64,000 nucleotides of DNA from Vulcanimicrobiota bacterium (GTDB taxonomy: Bacteria > Vulcanimicrobiota > Vulcanimicrobiia > Vulcanimicrobiales > Vulcanimicrobiaceae), in the NCBI GenBank assembly GCA_003161435.1, contig PMOS01000005.1:115409-179408 (forward strand). Direction: 5' to 3'. Position numbers and translations under genes: made by a program. A model generated the notes under the pieces. The model saw only the letters and a program-made list of their open reading frames with translations, was not told where the DNA came from and made no database searches. The number at the start of each line of letters is the position of its first letter. Position 1 is the stretch's first letter. Of the stretch, positions 33,841 to 42,575 are shown in pieces.

Positions 33841-36284
33841 GCTTCGGTTGTACCGGCCGGCGCGCTCGGCGCGGGACTGTTGGCCTGGTCCAGGGCGGTG
33901 TCGACGGCGCCGTAGAGGTCTTTCATCAAGAACGGCTTGGTGAGAAATGCCGCCCAGCCGTCGTACTCGGCCGGCATGCGAAGGCCCATCCGCACCAGCG
34001 GCGTCCCGTTCGCGCGCACCAAGAACGTCTCGATCGACATCGCAAGACGGTCGGCGTCGACGATCGCCACATCGAACGGAGCCTCGGCGAGGACGCGCAG
34101 CAGATCCTCACCGCTGGTTGCGACGGCGACGGCGAACCCGTCGTCGCGCAACGCTTGCGCGACGTATGAGCGCGCGTCGCCGTCGGCGTCGAGCAGCGCG
34201 ATGCGGCGCGAGGCGATCGCGCGGTGCTGCGAACGCGACGGCACCATGACGCGGAATGTCGAACCCTGACCTTCGACCGACTCGACGTCGATCGAGCCGC
34301 CGTGCAGCTCGACGATCATGCGGCTCAGATACAAGCCGAAACCCGTCCCGCTGATCCCGAGCGCGCGCGCGTTGCTCGCTCGCGCGAATCGCCCGAACAG
34401 CTTGCGGCTCTCGCCCTCGGGGATTCCGATCCCGCGATCGCGCACGACCAGCTCGACCCCGCCGTGGCGTCCGCGCAGGGCGACTTCGATCGGTTCGCCG
34501 CCGGGTGAGTATTTGATCGCGTTGCCGATCAGGTTCTCGACGACCTGACGCAGGCGCTCGGCATCGCCGTTGACCGTCAGGTTCGCGCCCGAGATACGCA
34601 GTTCGATGGGCCGAGTGACGCTGAACACGCGTACGACGTCGCGCACGAGCGCGACGACGTCGACGTCGCTGAGCGCCAGGGAGAGCTCGTTCTGCTCGAG
34701 GCGCGAGAGCGCCAACGTATCGGTGGCCAACGACGCCAGACGCAACGCGCTCGACGAGATCATCCCCAGATACTGCCGCGCCTCGACGTCGAAGCGCTCG
34801 TCCTCAGCCAGCACGTCGGCGAAGCCGACGATCGTGGTGAGCGGACCCTTGAAGTCGTGCGCGAGCATCGCGATCAGGTCGTTCTTGACCTGGTTGAGCT
34901 CGACGACGGCGTCGCGCCGCGCGGTGAGCTCCCCGTAGAGCTCGACGTTGCGCGCCGCGACCGCGAAGTACTGACCGAGCAGCCCGAGCGCAAACACGTC
35001 GGCTGTGCTGAACGCCGTCGTTCGCTGCACGTCGAGCACGTAGGCAGCTCCGCCTCCCGACCCGGGAACGCGCACCGCTGCGCGCTGTTCGAGCTCGTCG
35101 AGCACGCACACGTCGCTCCGCGACGCCAACGCAACGAACGCGTCGGCCGGCGCGGCGTCCTCGCGGAGCGAGAGATCGTTCGTCGCGACGAACCCGCCGC
35201 GCGGGCGCGGCGCATACAGCGTCGCCCGGCCGTCGACCAACTCGTGAACGCCCGACAGGAGCGCCTCGACGAGCATGCTTGGCTCCAGTGAAGCGAACAG
35301 TGTGCGCGCGATCGAGGTGATCGCGGTCAAACGCTCGTTCTGCATCGTCAGCTGCACGCCGCGCAACACCTGCTCGGTCACGTCGCGCTGTACCATGACG
35401 AAGTGGGTCGTCCGTCCGTGTTCGTCGACCAGTGGTCGCGCCGTCGCCTCGGTGTGATAGTGCGAGCCGTCGATCCGGTACGAGATGTATTCGACGCGCC
35501 CAGGGCGACCGGCCAAGACATCGGTCCGCATCTTCACGAGTTGCGAACGGTCGGTCTTGGGACCGAAGAACTCGTCGGTGCGGTGTCCGATGACATCTTC
35601 CGGCCGCGTCGCGCCCTTCATCTGGATGAACGCCTCGTTGGCGTACACGATGGTCGGCGCATCATCCGCCGAAACCCCGGGCTTGGCCAGGATGATCGGA
35701 TCCTGCGCCGCCTCGATCGCGGCCGACAGGAGGTTGATCCGCTGCTGCGCGCGCTCGGTTTCGGTCTTCGAGCTCTCGAACAGCCGCAGCATGGTCAGGC
35801 GCGATTCGAATTGATCGGCCACCGCGTCACCGATCGCCGCCAGCGCACCCCGCTGCTCCTCGGTGAGCCGGCGCGGTCGCCGATCGAGAACCGCAAGCGC
35901 GCCGACCGCGTAGCCGCCCGTGGCACGCAGCGCGATCCCGGCGCAAAAGCGGGCTCCGGCCTCACCGGCGATGAGCGGGTTGCCGGCGAAGCGCGCGTCG
36001 GTCGTGGCGTCGTCGATCTCGAGGACGCCGTCGTGCAAGATGACGTGCGCGCAGAACGAGACATCGCGCGGCAACTCCTGCAATTCGAACCCGTACGCCG
36101 ACTTGATCCATTCGCGATCGCGGTCGACCAGCGAGATCAGCGCGATCGGCGTGTCGCAGATGCGCGCCGCCAAGCGGGTGAACGCGTCGAAGAGATCCTC
36201 GCTCGGTGAGTCGAGGAGCTCGTATTCGTAGAGGGCGGCGAGACGCCGCTCCTCAGTACGCGGGATCCGCGCTGGCGTGGACAT
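33837..36284 (-). CDS. Hybrid sensor histidine kinase (GAF-PAS-GAF-HisKA-HATPase-REC)
   Basis: 815 residues. It opens with a GAF domain (TPIALISLVDRDREWIKSAYG and DVSFCAHVI near residue 45-75), then a PAS domain with PAC (VQRDVTEQ), a second GAF-like domain, a dimerisation helix with the phosphorylated His in MLAHDFKGPLTTIVG, and an HATPase with VENLIGNAIKYSP, DRGIGIP and GTGFGLYLS. A C-terminal receiver follows, reading DVAIVDADRL and LTKPFLMKDL. There are no membrane helices, so it is cytosolic. It overlaps the end of polX by 32 bases; the start at 36284 has only a weak ribosome-binding site. Confidence 0.85.
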   Translation of the reverse strand: MSTPARIPRTEERRLAALYEYELLDSPSEDLFDAFTRLAARICDTPIALISLVDRDREWIKSAYGFELQELPRDVSFCAHVILHDGVLEIDDATTDARFAGNPLIAGEAGARFCAGIALRATGGYAVGALAVLDRRPRRLTEEQRGALAAIGDAVADQFESRLTMLRLFESSKTETERAQQRINLLSAAIEAAQDPIILAKPGVSADDAPTIVYANEAFIQMKGATRPEDVIGHRTDEFFGPKTDRSQLVKMRTDVLAGRPGRVEYISYRIDGSHYHTEATARPLVDEHGRTTHFVMVQRDVTEQVLRGVQLTMQNERLTAITSIARTLFASLEPSMLVEALLSGVHELVDGRATLYAPRPRGGFVATNDLSLREDAAPADAFVALASRSDVCVLDELEQRAAVRVPGSGGGAAYVLDVQRTTAFSTADVFALGLLGQYFAVAARNVELYGELTARRDAVVELNQVKNDLIAMLAHDFKGPLTTIVGFADVLAEDERFDVEARQYLGMISSSALRLASLATDTLALSRLEQNELSLALSDVDVVALVRDVVRVFSVTRPIELRISGANLTVNGDAERLRQVVENLIGNAIKYSPGGEPIEVALRGRHGGVELVVRDRGIGIPEGESRKLFGRFARASNARALGISGTGFGLYLSRMIVELHGGSIDVESVEGQGSTFRVMVPSRSQHRAIASRRIALLDADGDARSYVAQALRDDGFAVAVATSGEDLLRVLAEAPFDVAIVDADRLAMSIETFLVRANGTPLVRMGLRMPAEYDGWAAFLTKPFLMKDLYGAVDTALDQANSPAPSAPAGTTEA

Positions 36285-38016
36285 CGGCGACGCGTTCTCG
36301 CTTCGCTCTCGCGAAGGCCAGCACTTCCTCGACCGGTCGAGTGTTGAGTACCTCACTCGGGGTGATCCAGGCTCGGCGCGCCTGCCCGACGGCGTAAGCC
36401 ACGTTTTCGAGCTGCATGACTCCGTGCGCGTCGGAATCGCAGGTGAAGGTCACCCCGAACGACTTTGCGCGCCGAGCGAGCGGGCTGGGCAGATCGAGGC
36501 GGCTCGGTTGCCCGTCGATCTCCAGCGCGGTGCCGGTCCGCGCCGCCGCCGCGAACACCGCATCGTGATCGAAGTCGTAGCCGGCGAACGTCTCGATGTT
36601 GCGGCCGGTCGGGTGCCCGATGATCGTCACGTACGGGTTCTCGCAGGCGCGGATCAGGCGAACGGTCATCTCGTCGCGCGATTGGTTGAACGCCGAATGC
36701 ACCGAGCCCACCACCAGATCGAGCTCCGCCAGAATCGCGTCGTCGTAATCGAGCGAGCCGTCGGCGCGGATGTCCACTTCGGCCGAGCACAGCGTCACGA
36801 TGCCGTATCGCTCGCCTAGCTCGCGCACGCGCACGCGCTGGGCGCGCAGATCGTCCGGATCCATTCCGATCCGGCCGCGCCCCCACGAGTGATCGCTGAT
36901 CGAATGGTAGGCATAACCGCGCGCAGCGCAGGCGGCGATCATCGCTTCCAGCGTGTCGCGTCCGTCCGATGAGGTGCAGTGCATGTGGAAGTCACCGCGC
37001 AGATCGCCCAGTTCGACGACCTCTGGCAACGTGCCGTCCCGCGCGGCCTCGATCTCCCCGATCCCCAAGCGCATCTCGGGCGGGATGTACGCCATCCCCA
37101 GCCCCGCATACACTTCCTCTTCGGTACGACAGACGATCGTGCGGCCGTCGTTCAGATCGACGATCCCGTTCTCGCTGACCCGCAGGTTCTTGCGCACGGC
37201 GAGCTCGCGGAACTGGATGTTGTGCTCGCGCGATCCGGTGAAATGCTGGAGCAAGTTGCCGTAGAGGTGCGCGGGCAGCACGCGCAGGTCGATCTGCAGC
37301 CCGCCCGCGAGCCAGATGCTCGCCTTCGTGGGGCCTTCGGCCAGCACGGCTTCGGCGCGTTCCCACGAGGTGAACGCTTTGACGACCGCATCGGCTTGCA
37401 ACGACGTGCAGACGATGTCGACGTCGCCTACGGTCGGCTCTTGTCGCCGCACGCTCCCTGCCGCGGTCAGATCCTGCGCGTCGGTCAGCTCACGCAGGTA
37501 CGCGATCACCTCGCGCGCGACCGGCAGCGCGACGCCCAGCGGCGTGCGTTTGGTGCGCCCCTTGTAGGCCAGCATCCCGCGCCGGATGTTTTCGATCGAC
37601 TTGGCCCCCAACCGTGGGATCGTGCCGAGCGCGCCCTGGTCGAGCGCGCGCTCCAAATCGGCCAGCGACGCGATCCCCAGCCGTTCGAAGAGCTGCTGCG
37701 CGGTCTTCATTCCGACGCCCTGGACGCCCAGCACCTCGAGCAGCGTCGACGGATACTTGGCGCGCAGCTCGTCGAGGTACGGATCGGTCCCGGTTCGCGC
37801 CAACGTCTCGATGCGGGCCGCGATCGACTTGCCCACGCCGGGCAGCTCCGTCAGGCGTCCTTCTTCGACCAATGCGGGCAGCGGCGGTGCGTTCTCCAGC
37901 GTCTCGGCGGCGCGCTCGTAGGCCATGAACTTGAAGAATGGCTCGCCGGCGAACTCCATCAGGATGCGGATCTCGCGCAGCCGCTGCGCGATCTCACTAT
38001 TGGTTGGGGCTGCCAT
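36253..38016 (-). CDS. polX: DNA polymerase/3'-5' exonuclease PolX
   Basis: A 587-residue family X polymerase for base-excision-type repair gap filling. The N-terminal 8-kDa-like helices carry two helix-hairpin-helix stretches (LPGVGKSIAARIE, LGVQGVGMKTAQQL). The palm motif is GSVRRQEPTVGDVDIV with the catalytic aspartates. The C-terminal PHP exonuclease domain starts at GDFHMHCTSSDGRD and includes HSISDHSWG, GSVHSAFNQ, IIGHPTGR and CDSDAHG. All PHP metal ligands appear present. The ATG at 38016 is divergent from the nicotinate phosphoribosyltransferase, with 40 bases between. Confidence 0.93.
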   Translation of the reverse strand: MAAPTNSEIAQRLREIRILMEFAGEPFFKFMAYERAAETLENAPPLPALVEEGRLTELPGVGKSIAARIETLARTGTDPYLDELRAKYPSTLLEVLGVQGVGMKTAQQLFERLGIASLADLERALDQGALGTIPRLGAKSIENIRRGMLAYKGRTKRTPLGVALPVAREVIAYLRELTDAQDLTAAGSVRRQEPTVGDVDIVCTSLQADAVVKAFTSWERAEAVLAEGPTKASIWLAGGLQIDLRVLPAHLYGNLLQHFTGSREHNIQFRELAVRKNLRVSENGIVDLNDGRTIVCRTEEEVYAGLGMAYIPPEMRLGIGEIEAARDGTLPEVVELGDLRGDFHMHCTSSDGRDTLEAMIAACAARGYAYHSISDHSWGRGRIGMDPDDLRAQRVRVRELGERYGIVTLCSAEVDIRADGSLDYDDAILAELDLVVGSVHSAFNQSRDEMTVRLIRACENPYVTIIGHPTGRNIETFAGYDFDHDAVFAAAARTGTALEIDGQPSRLDLPSPLARRAKSFGVTFTCDSDAHGVMQLENVAYAVGQARRAWITPSEVLNTRPVEEVLAFARAKRERVADVHASADPAY

Positions 38017-38056
38017 GTGACGAGGACTTCCTTCCACGCCCGCGTAGGGGCGTCCC

Positions 38057-39169
38057 ATGCTGCGTGCCCAGCGCCGTCGTCTCGACCCGGCGATCCTCAA
38101 CCTGCCGGTCGAGAAGATGCGCGAGGGATACTACTCCGACGTCTACTTCAACCGCGCCCGGGAGATCCTCGAAGCCGACGGCTACCACCCGCGCGTGCGG
38201 ATGCAGGTTTTTCAGCGCAACCGGGCCGTGCTGTGCGGGATCGACGAGGCGATCGCAATCCTCAAGCTGTGCAGCGGCCGGCACGCTCCCGGCGGTTCGT
38301 GGGAGGACGGCTGGGATCACCTCGTCGTGCACGCGCTCTACGACGGCGACGCGATCGAGCCGTTCGAAACCGTAATGACGATCGAAGGCGACTATGCGCT
38401 GTTCGCTCACTTGGAGACGTCGTATCTCGGCGTTCTCGCGCGACGCACGCGCATCGCAACGAACGCGCGCGCGATCGTCGATGCGGCCGACGGCAAGGAA
38501 GTGCTGTTCTTTCCGGCCCGCTTCGACCATCATCTCGTGCAGACGGGCGACGGCTACGCGGCGTACATCTCGGGTGCGCTCGGCGTTTCGACCGACGCGA
38601 ACGCCGAGTGGTGGGGCTCGCGCGGGATGGGGACCGTCCCGCACGCGCTGATCGCCGCGTACGGCGGCGACACCGTGCGCGCGACGGAGAAGTTCGCGCA
38701 GTACATCGACCCGGCGGTGAACGTGATCGCGTTGGTCGACTTCGACAACGACTGCGTCGGGACGTCGCTGGCTTGCGCGCGCGCGCTCGGCAGCCGTCTG
38801 TGGGGCGTGCGGTTGGACACGTCGGGGACGCTCGTCGACAAGAGCGTGATCCCGCAGATGGGGACGTTTCCGCCGACCGGCGTCAACGCGCAGCTCGTGC
38901 GCAACGTCCGCAACGCGCTCGACGTGGAGGGCTTCGGTGCGGTGAAGATCGTGGTCAGCGGCGGCTTCGACGCCGAGCGCATCCACCGGTTCGAGCAGGA
39001 CGGCGTCCCGACCGACGCCTATGCCGTCGGCAGCGCGTTCTTCAAAGGCGCCGGCGAGTTCGACTTCACCGCCGACATCGTCGCCCTCGACCGCGGCGAC
39101 GGCTGGCGCGAGTGCCACAAGGTCGGCCGCCCCGAACGCCCCAACCCGCGGCTCTCGCCGGTGGAGTGA
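38057..39169 (+). CDS. Nicotinate phosphoribosyltransferase-like protein
   Basis: 370 residues of the nicotinate/nicotinamide phosphoribosyltransferase superfamily. Recognisable segments: EKMREGYYSDVYFNRARE at the start, FAHLETSYLGVLARRT near residue 115, VRLDTSGTL near residue 252 and KIVVSGGFDAERIHRFE near residue 298, which carry the PRPP and product-binding residues. It would convert nicotinate plus PRPP to NaMN in NAD salvage. It is shorter than classical PncB and closer to the archaeal-type enzyme. It is divergent from polX and followed by the DUF4760 gene three bases later. Confidence 0.85.
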   Translation: MLRAQRRRLDPAILNLPVEKMREGYYSDVYFNRAREILEADGYHPRVRMQVFQRNRAVLCGIDEAIAILKLCSGRHAPGGSWEDGWDHLVVHALYDGDAIEPFETVMTIEGDYALFAHLETSYLGVLARRTRIATNARAIVDAADGKEVLFFPARFDHHLVQTGDGYAAYISGALGVSTDANAEWWGSRGMGTVPHALIAAYGGDTVRATEKFAQYIDPAVNVIALVDFDNDCVGTSLACARALGSRLWGVRLDTSGTLVDKSVIPQMGTFPPTGVNAQLVRNVRNALDVEGFGAVKIVVSGGFDAERIHRFEQDGVPTDAYAVGSAFFKGAGEFDFTADIVALDRGDGWRECHKVGRPERPNPRLSPVE

Positions 39170-39172
39170 GCA

Positions 39173-39754
39173 GTGGTGAGCGTCGAATCCCTGGCCGCGA
39201 TCAGCACGATCGTTTCATGCGTGATCGTGGTGGTCGGCGCATTCGCGGCCCTGCGGCAGCTGCGCCACCTGCGCGCTTCGAACGAAGCGTCGGCGCTTCA
39301 GAACATGATCATCCGATGGGAGCATCCGGACGTGAGGGACTCGATGCGTTTCGTCCGCGAAGAGCTCCCGAACAAGATGCGCGATCCGGCATTCATCGAA
39401 GCGCTTTGGCAGACGCCGATCCCGCCCGAAGTACGCGTCATCATCACCGCGCTGAACTATTGGGAAAGCGTCGCCACCTTCGTTCTGACCGGAGCGCTCT
39501 CGGAGGAATCCGTCATGCTCGGCTACTCGTGGTTGGCAGTGGACACGTGGAGCGCAGCGGCGCCCGCAATCGCGGTCCTGCGCGGCACACGAGATCCGCT
39601 CTTGTATGAAAACTTCGAACACCTCGCGGCCTACGCCACGCGCCATCTCGACAAGCGACACCGGACGAGGTCGAAGCGGCTGCTTCGCATGCCATCGCTG
39701 GCTAAACCGGAGCGCCCTGTGCCGCCAGCTTGTTCAGAATCGACCTCGAGCTAA
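39173..39754 (+). CDS. DUF4760-like membrane protein
   Basis: 193 residues with one N-terminal transmembrane helix (IVSCVIVVVGAFAAL), then a helical domain with FVREELPNKMRD and ALNYWESVATFVLTGALSEE, which matches DUF4760 in outline. The GTG start has a GGTGGAGTGA element close ahead. The last 17 residues (from base 39701) are not native: those bases are a reverse-strand copy of the pfpI-like 3' end. The reading frame was probably extended by recombination, and the gene is best viewed as accessory cargo at this locus. Confidence 0.65.
   Translation: MVSVESLAAISTIVSCVIVVVGAFAALRQLRHLRASNEASALQNMIIRWEHPDVRDSMRFVREELPNKMRDPAFIEALWQTPIPPEVRVIITALNYWESVATFVLTGALSEESVMLGYSWLAVDTWSAAAPAIAVLRGTRDPLLYENFEHLAAYATRHLDKRHRTRSKRLLRMPSLAKPERPVPPACSESTSS
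39701..39749 (-). pseudogene. Duplicated 3' end of the pfpI-like gene
   Basis: On the minus strand this reads RSILNKLAAQGAPV and a stop. The intact gene at 41416-41970 ends RAIIEKLAAQGAPV. The terminal 31 bases are identical except for one synonymous change, and identity fades further in. It lies 1.7 kb from the intact gene and overlaps the DUF4760 3' end, marking a recombination junction. Confidence 0.75.
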
Positions 39755-39975
39755 GCCGCGTCGCAACAGCGTCACATCCGGCCACGGTTTGGTGAACGGA
39801 CCCGAACGCCCAACCCCGGCTCAGTTTGGTGAACCGGCCACAACGGCCGAAAACGTACAGTGAACCGCGTTTTGTTCGGGCAAGCGATACTAAAAGAGCG
39901 GGAAACTAGATTCGCTTGGGTATAGAGACAACAAGAGGGGGTTGTGGGTCGCGACGGGGGCGGGCCGCGTTGTAT
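39755..39975. other. Junction region with short duplicated pieces
   Basis: No gene is convincing here. A stretch at 39800-39820 resembles the end of the upstream nicotinate phosphoribosyltransferase gene (shared CCCGAACGCC then CAACCC). A TTTGGTGAAC motif occurs twice, 35 bases apart. This looks like a recombination scar between two cargo segments. Confidence 0.4.
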
Positions 39976-40221
39976 ATGGACGCGACACCGAGGCCGAATG
40001 GCGCCCTAATTGAAGCTTTATTTTCGCTCGAGCCATCAAGGAAAAGGCCGCCGACCCGCATTGCGAACTTGGCCGACGCGGAGTTTCAGGCCATTGAGGC
40101 GGCACGCGCGCGAGGATGCAGCTGGGTGCAAATTCACGCTGTCGTCTCCGATCGGTACAAAACGCCGAAATCGCTGAGTGTGGCGTACGGTTTCTGGAAG
40201 AAGCGGCAAGCCGAACGGTGA
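39976..40221 (+). CDS. Small basic helical protein, possible DNA-binding
   Basis: 81 residues from the ATG at 39976. It is basic at both ends. The middle, ANLADAEFQAIEAARARG followed by SWVQIHAVVSDRY, has the periodicity of a helix-turn-helix, and the C-terminus reads FWKKRQAER. No named family is recognised. It precedes the toxin-antitoxin pair by about 70 bases on the same strand and may belong to the same mobile segment. Confidence 0.5.
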   Translation: MDATPRPNGALIEALFSLEPSRKRPPTRIANLADAEFQAIEAARARGCSWVQIHAVVSDRYKTPKSLSVAYGFWKKRQAER

Positions 40222-40256
40222 CGGTGTCCCCGCCGAGGAGAGTCGGCGCCTTCTCG

Positions 40257-40288
40257 TTATAGACAATTCATCAGTATCGGGCTATAAT
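40257..40288 (+). promoter_or_regulatory. Consensus promoter with overlapping inverted repeat, leaderless toxin-antitoxin transcript
   Basis: TAGACA (40260-40265), a 17-base spacer and TATAAT (40283-40288) form a near-perfect sigma-70-type promoter. The antitoxin ATG is at 40294, six bases past the -10, so the transcript should begin at or next to the ATG with no leader. TTATAG (40257-40262) and CTATAA (40282-40287) are inverted copies covering both promoter boxes and could be the antitoxin's own operator. Confidence 0.7.
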
Positions 40289-40293
40289 GAGAT

Positions 40294-40728
40294 ATGGTCA
40301 GAGGGCGTGCATCCGCTGGTCACCTGACGACGGCGACCAAGCACGACGAAACCGCCACCGAGCGCGCTGCCCGCCTCGGGCCGGCCGCGCTGCGCGTGTT
40401 TTTCAACATCGCGCGCCAGTGGGGCCTGAACCAGCACGAGCAGCAAACGCTGCTGGCGCTCCCGCGGTCGACCCTGGCAAAGTACCGGACGCGGCCGGAG
40501 ACGGCCCGCCTCTCGCCCGACACGCTAGAGCGCATCTCGTACATCGTCGGCATCTACAAGGCATTGCAGATCCTGTTACCGCGGGCCGAGGCCGCGGATG
40601 GCTGGGTACAGCGTCCGAATACGAACCCGCTTTTCGGCGGCCGAAGTGCGCTCGACCGGATGATGAGCGGGCGCGTCGCCGATCTGTACGTCGTTCGTCA
40701 TTATCTCGACGGACAACGCGGGTGGTAG
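40294..40728 (+). CDS. Xre/MbcA/ParS-family antitoxin
   Basis: 144 residues with an N-terminal Xre-like helical part (GPAALRVFFNIARQWGLN, then TLLALPRSTLAKYR) and a C-terminal toxin-binding DUF2384 domain ending NPLFGGRSALDRMMSGRVADLYVVRHYLDGQRGW-like; the NPLFGGRSALDRMMSG core is diagnostic. It neutralises the RES toxin encoded next and represses the shared promoter. Its stop overlaps the toxin start by 7 bases. There is no Shine-Dalgarno, in keeping with the leaderless promoter. Confidence 0.9.
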   Translation: MVRGRASAGHLTTATKHDETATERAARLGPAALRVFFNIARQWGLNQHEQQTLLALPRSTLAKYRTRPETARLSPDTLERISYIVGIYKALQILLPRAEAADGWVQRPNTNPLFGGRSALDRMMSGRVADLYVVRHYLDGQRGW

Positions 40729-41411
40729 CGCCGGTCGCGTGGCGGCCGGCATACCGGATTATCGATTCGCGCTATCCGTTCGCCGGAATCTACGACAAGG
40801 TTGCGGACGCCGCGCTGCTCGAGGACGTGATCGCAATCGAAGCCGTGACGAACGAGCGCATTCTCGATGAAGCGGGTACCCTCGCGCTGGTCCGGTCCGA
40901 GGATCGCATCAGCGGCCCCGGTACGACGCCGATCATGGCGGCCTTCACCCATACCAGACCGAGCCGCTTTTCCGACGGCACGTTTGGCGTGTTCTATGCT
41001 GCCAAGCACCGAAACACGGCGATCGCCGAGGTCCGCTACCACAAGACGCTCTTCTTGCGCGAGACGTCTCAGGCGAGCATCGATCTCGACATGCGGCTGT
41101 ACGCGGCCGACGTCAAGGGACACTTCGACGATCTACGAGGGCGGAAGCGCGACGACCCGCTCTATGACGCGACATCATATACCGCGTCGCAGAAATATGC
41201 ATCGGAACGCTACGCCGGGAACGATTGCGACGGTGTCGTCTACCGCAGCGTGCGCGACACGACGGCCGGCGCCGAGTGCGTCGCCGCGTTCCGCCCGCGC
41301 ATCATCAGCAACTGCATGACGGCGGGGTATCTCTCGTTCCGATGGGACGGATCAGCGATCGTCGAAGTCCACGTCAAGGCCGAGATCGTTCGCTTCGACG
41401 ACGGATCGTAG
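40722..41411 (+). CDS. RES-domain toxin
   Basis: 229 residues from the GTG at 40722, overlapping the antitoxin. The RES domain begins with AYRIIDSRYP and contains the R, E and S residues in SRFSDGTFGVFYAAK, AIAEVRYHK and, later, YRSVRDTTAGAE. Family members (MbcT, RES_Xre) degrade or modify cellular NAD+ and arrest growth. Length is normal and no frameshift is visible, so the module should be active. It is paired with an Xre-type antitoxin, a textbook type II arrangement. Confidence 0.9.
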   Translation: MVAPVAWRPAYRIIDSRYPFAGIYDKVADAALLEDVIAIEAVTNERILDEAGTLALVRSEDRISGPGTTPIMAAFTHTRPSRFSDGTFGVFYAAKHRNTAIAEVRYHKTLFLRETSQASIDLDMRLYAADVKGHFDDLRGRKRDDPLYDATSYTASQKYASERYAGNDCDGVVYRSVRDTTAGAECVAAFRPRIISNCMTAGYLSFRWDGSAIVEVHVKAEIVRFDDGS

Positions 41412-41415
41412 AGCG

Positions 41416-41970
41416 CTAAACCGGAGCGCCCTGAGCCGCCAGCTTCTCGATGATCGCGCGGTTGAACAGCACGAGGTCGCTCGGGTTGCGCGAGGTCACC
41501 CAGTTGCCGTCCTGCACGACCGGCTGATCGCGGTACAGGCCACCGGCGTTGCGAATGTCGTCGGCGATCGACGCGTAACCGGTCAGCGTGCGCCCGCGCA
41601 CCAGCTGGGCGGAGATCAATACCTGCGGGCCGTGACAGATGACGAACATCGGCTTCTTCGCTTGATCGAACTCTTTGACGAACCGCTGCACGTCCTTGTT
41701 GGTGCGGATGTGATCCGGCGACTGACCGCCCGGGATCAAGATCGCGTCGAAGTCGTCGGCGGTGACGTCGGCGACCAGCTCCTCGGCCTTCACGCTCTGG
41801 CCCTCGTCGAGCCCGCGCTTCCCGCGAATCTTTTGCAGCGCGCGGTCGTCGACGCCGACGACCGTGACGATCGCGCCGGCTTCCTCCAGTGCGCGGCGCG
41901 GCTCGAGCAGCTCCGACTCTTCGAATCCGTCGCCCACGAGCGCGGCGATGCGCTTTCCTTCGATTTCCAT
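41416..41970 (-). CDS. DJ-1/PfpI-family glutamine amidotransferase-like protein
   Basis: 184 residues. It has the family core: RIAALVGDGFEESELLEP at the start, DAILIPGGQSPD near residue 76, and the nucleophile elbow MFVICHGPQVL with the catalytic cysteine near residue 108. Members act as deglycases, chaperones or stress proteins. The ATG at 41970 is chosen; an earlier ATG eight codons upstream is possible. Its final codons are duplicated at 39701-39749 on the other side of the toxin-antitoxin segment. Confidence 0.85.
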   Translation of the reverse strand: MEIEGKRIAALVGDGFEESELLEPRRALEEAGAIVTVVGVDDRALQKIRGKRGLDEGQSVKAEELVADVTADDFDAILIPGGQSPDHIRTNKDVQRFVKEFDQAKKPMFVICHGPQVLISAQLVRGRTLTGYASIADDIRNAGGLYRDQPVVQDGNWVTSRNPSDLVLFNRAIIEKLAAQGAPV

Positions 41971-42023
41971 AGGGGAACGGGCGTTCTCACCATGCACGCG
42001 GGCCGCCTCTCGGGCAACCGGGC

Positions 42024-42530
42024 TCAGAGGGTTCCGCCCGCCGCCTGCACGGCCGCTCGAAGGAGGTACGCGAGCTCGAGCTCGAGCTTGCCGATCGGAT
42101 CGAGCACGGTGTCGTCGGCCAATCCCTTGAGCACCGGGTTCCGCTTGGTCATATCGCCCTCAGGGACGGCGTGCCGAGGGTTGATCTCCCGCATGTAGAT
42201 CCGGGCGTCGTACCGGATCTGCCCGTCCGGCAGAAAGTAGAGCGGGTCCAGGCCGCCGGCGTAGACGTGCAAGCCAAGGATCCCGGTCTTCTGGAGAAAG
42301 GCGATCGGTCGCAGGCGCAGCGCGTGCGCCAGCCGCGCCAGCGCCGGGACGGCCAGCCGCTCCTCGCCGGCGACCACCCGCTCGAGTTGCGCGACGTCGA
42401 GCTCGGCCGCCGCCGCGAGCGCGGCCAGGTCGAGATCCTTTGCTGCCCCGACCCGCAGCAGGGCGATACCGAACGACGCGCCGCCGGCGGTCCCGGACGC
42501 TCCGTCGTAGGCCGGCGCTCCAATATCCAT
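42024..42530 (-). CDS. Small helix-turn-helix protein
   Basis: 168 residues. The region LDLAALAAAAELDVAQLERVVAGEERLAVPALARLAHALRLRP-type (about 35-80) looks like an XRE-type HTH. The second half is helical, with FLQKTGILGLHV and IYMREINPRH. The function is unknown. It is divergent from the IPP isomerase with 45 bases between and could regulate it. There is no Shine-Dalgarno ahead of the ATG. Confidence 0.55.
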   Translation of the reverse strand: MDIGAPAYDGASGTAGGASFGIALLRVGAAKDLDLAALAAAAELDVAQLERVVAGEERLAVPALARLAHALRLRPIAFLQKTGILGLHVYAGGLDPLYFLPDGQIRYDARIYMREINPRHAVPEGDMTKRNPVLKGLADDTVLDPIGKLELELAYLLRAAVQAAGGTL

Positions 42531-42575
42531 CCGGGAGGTGATCGCCGGTCGCGGCGCGGACGCCTCTCGTCGACC

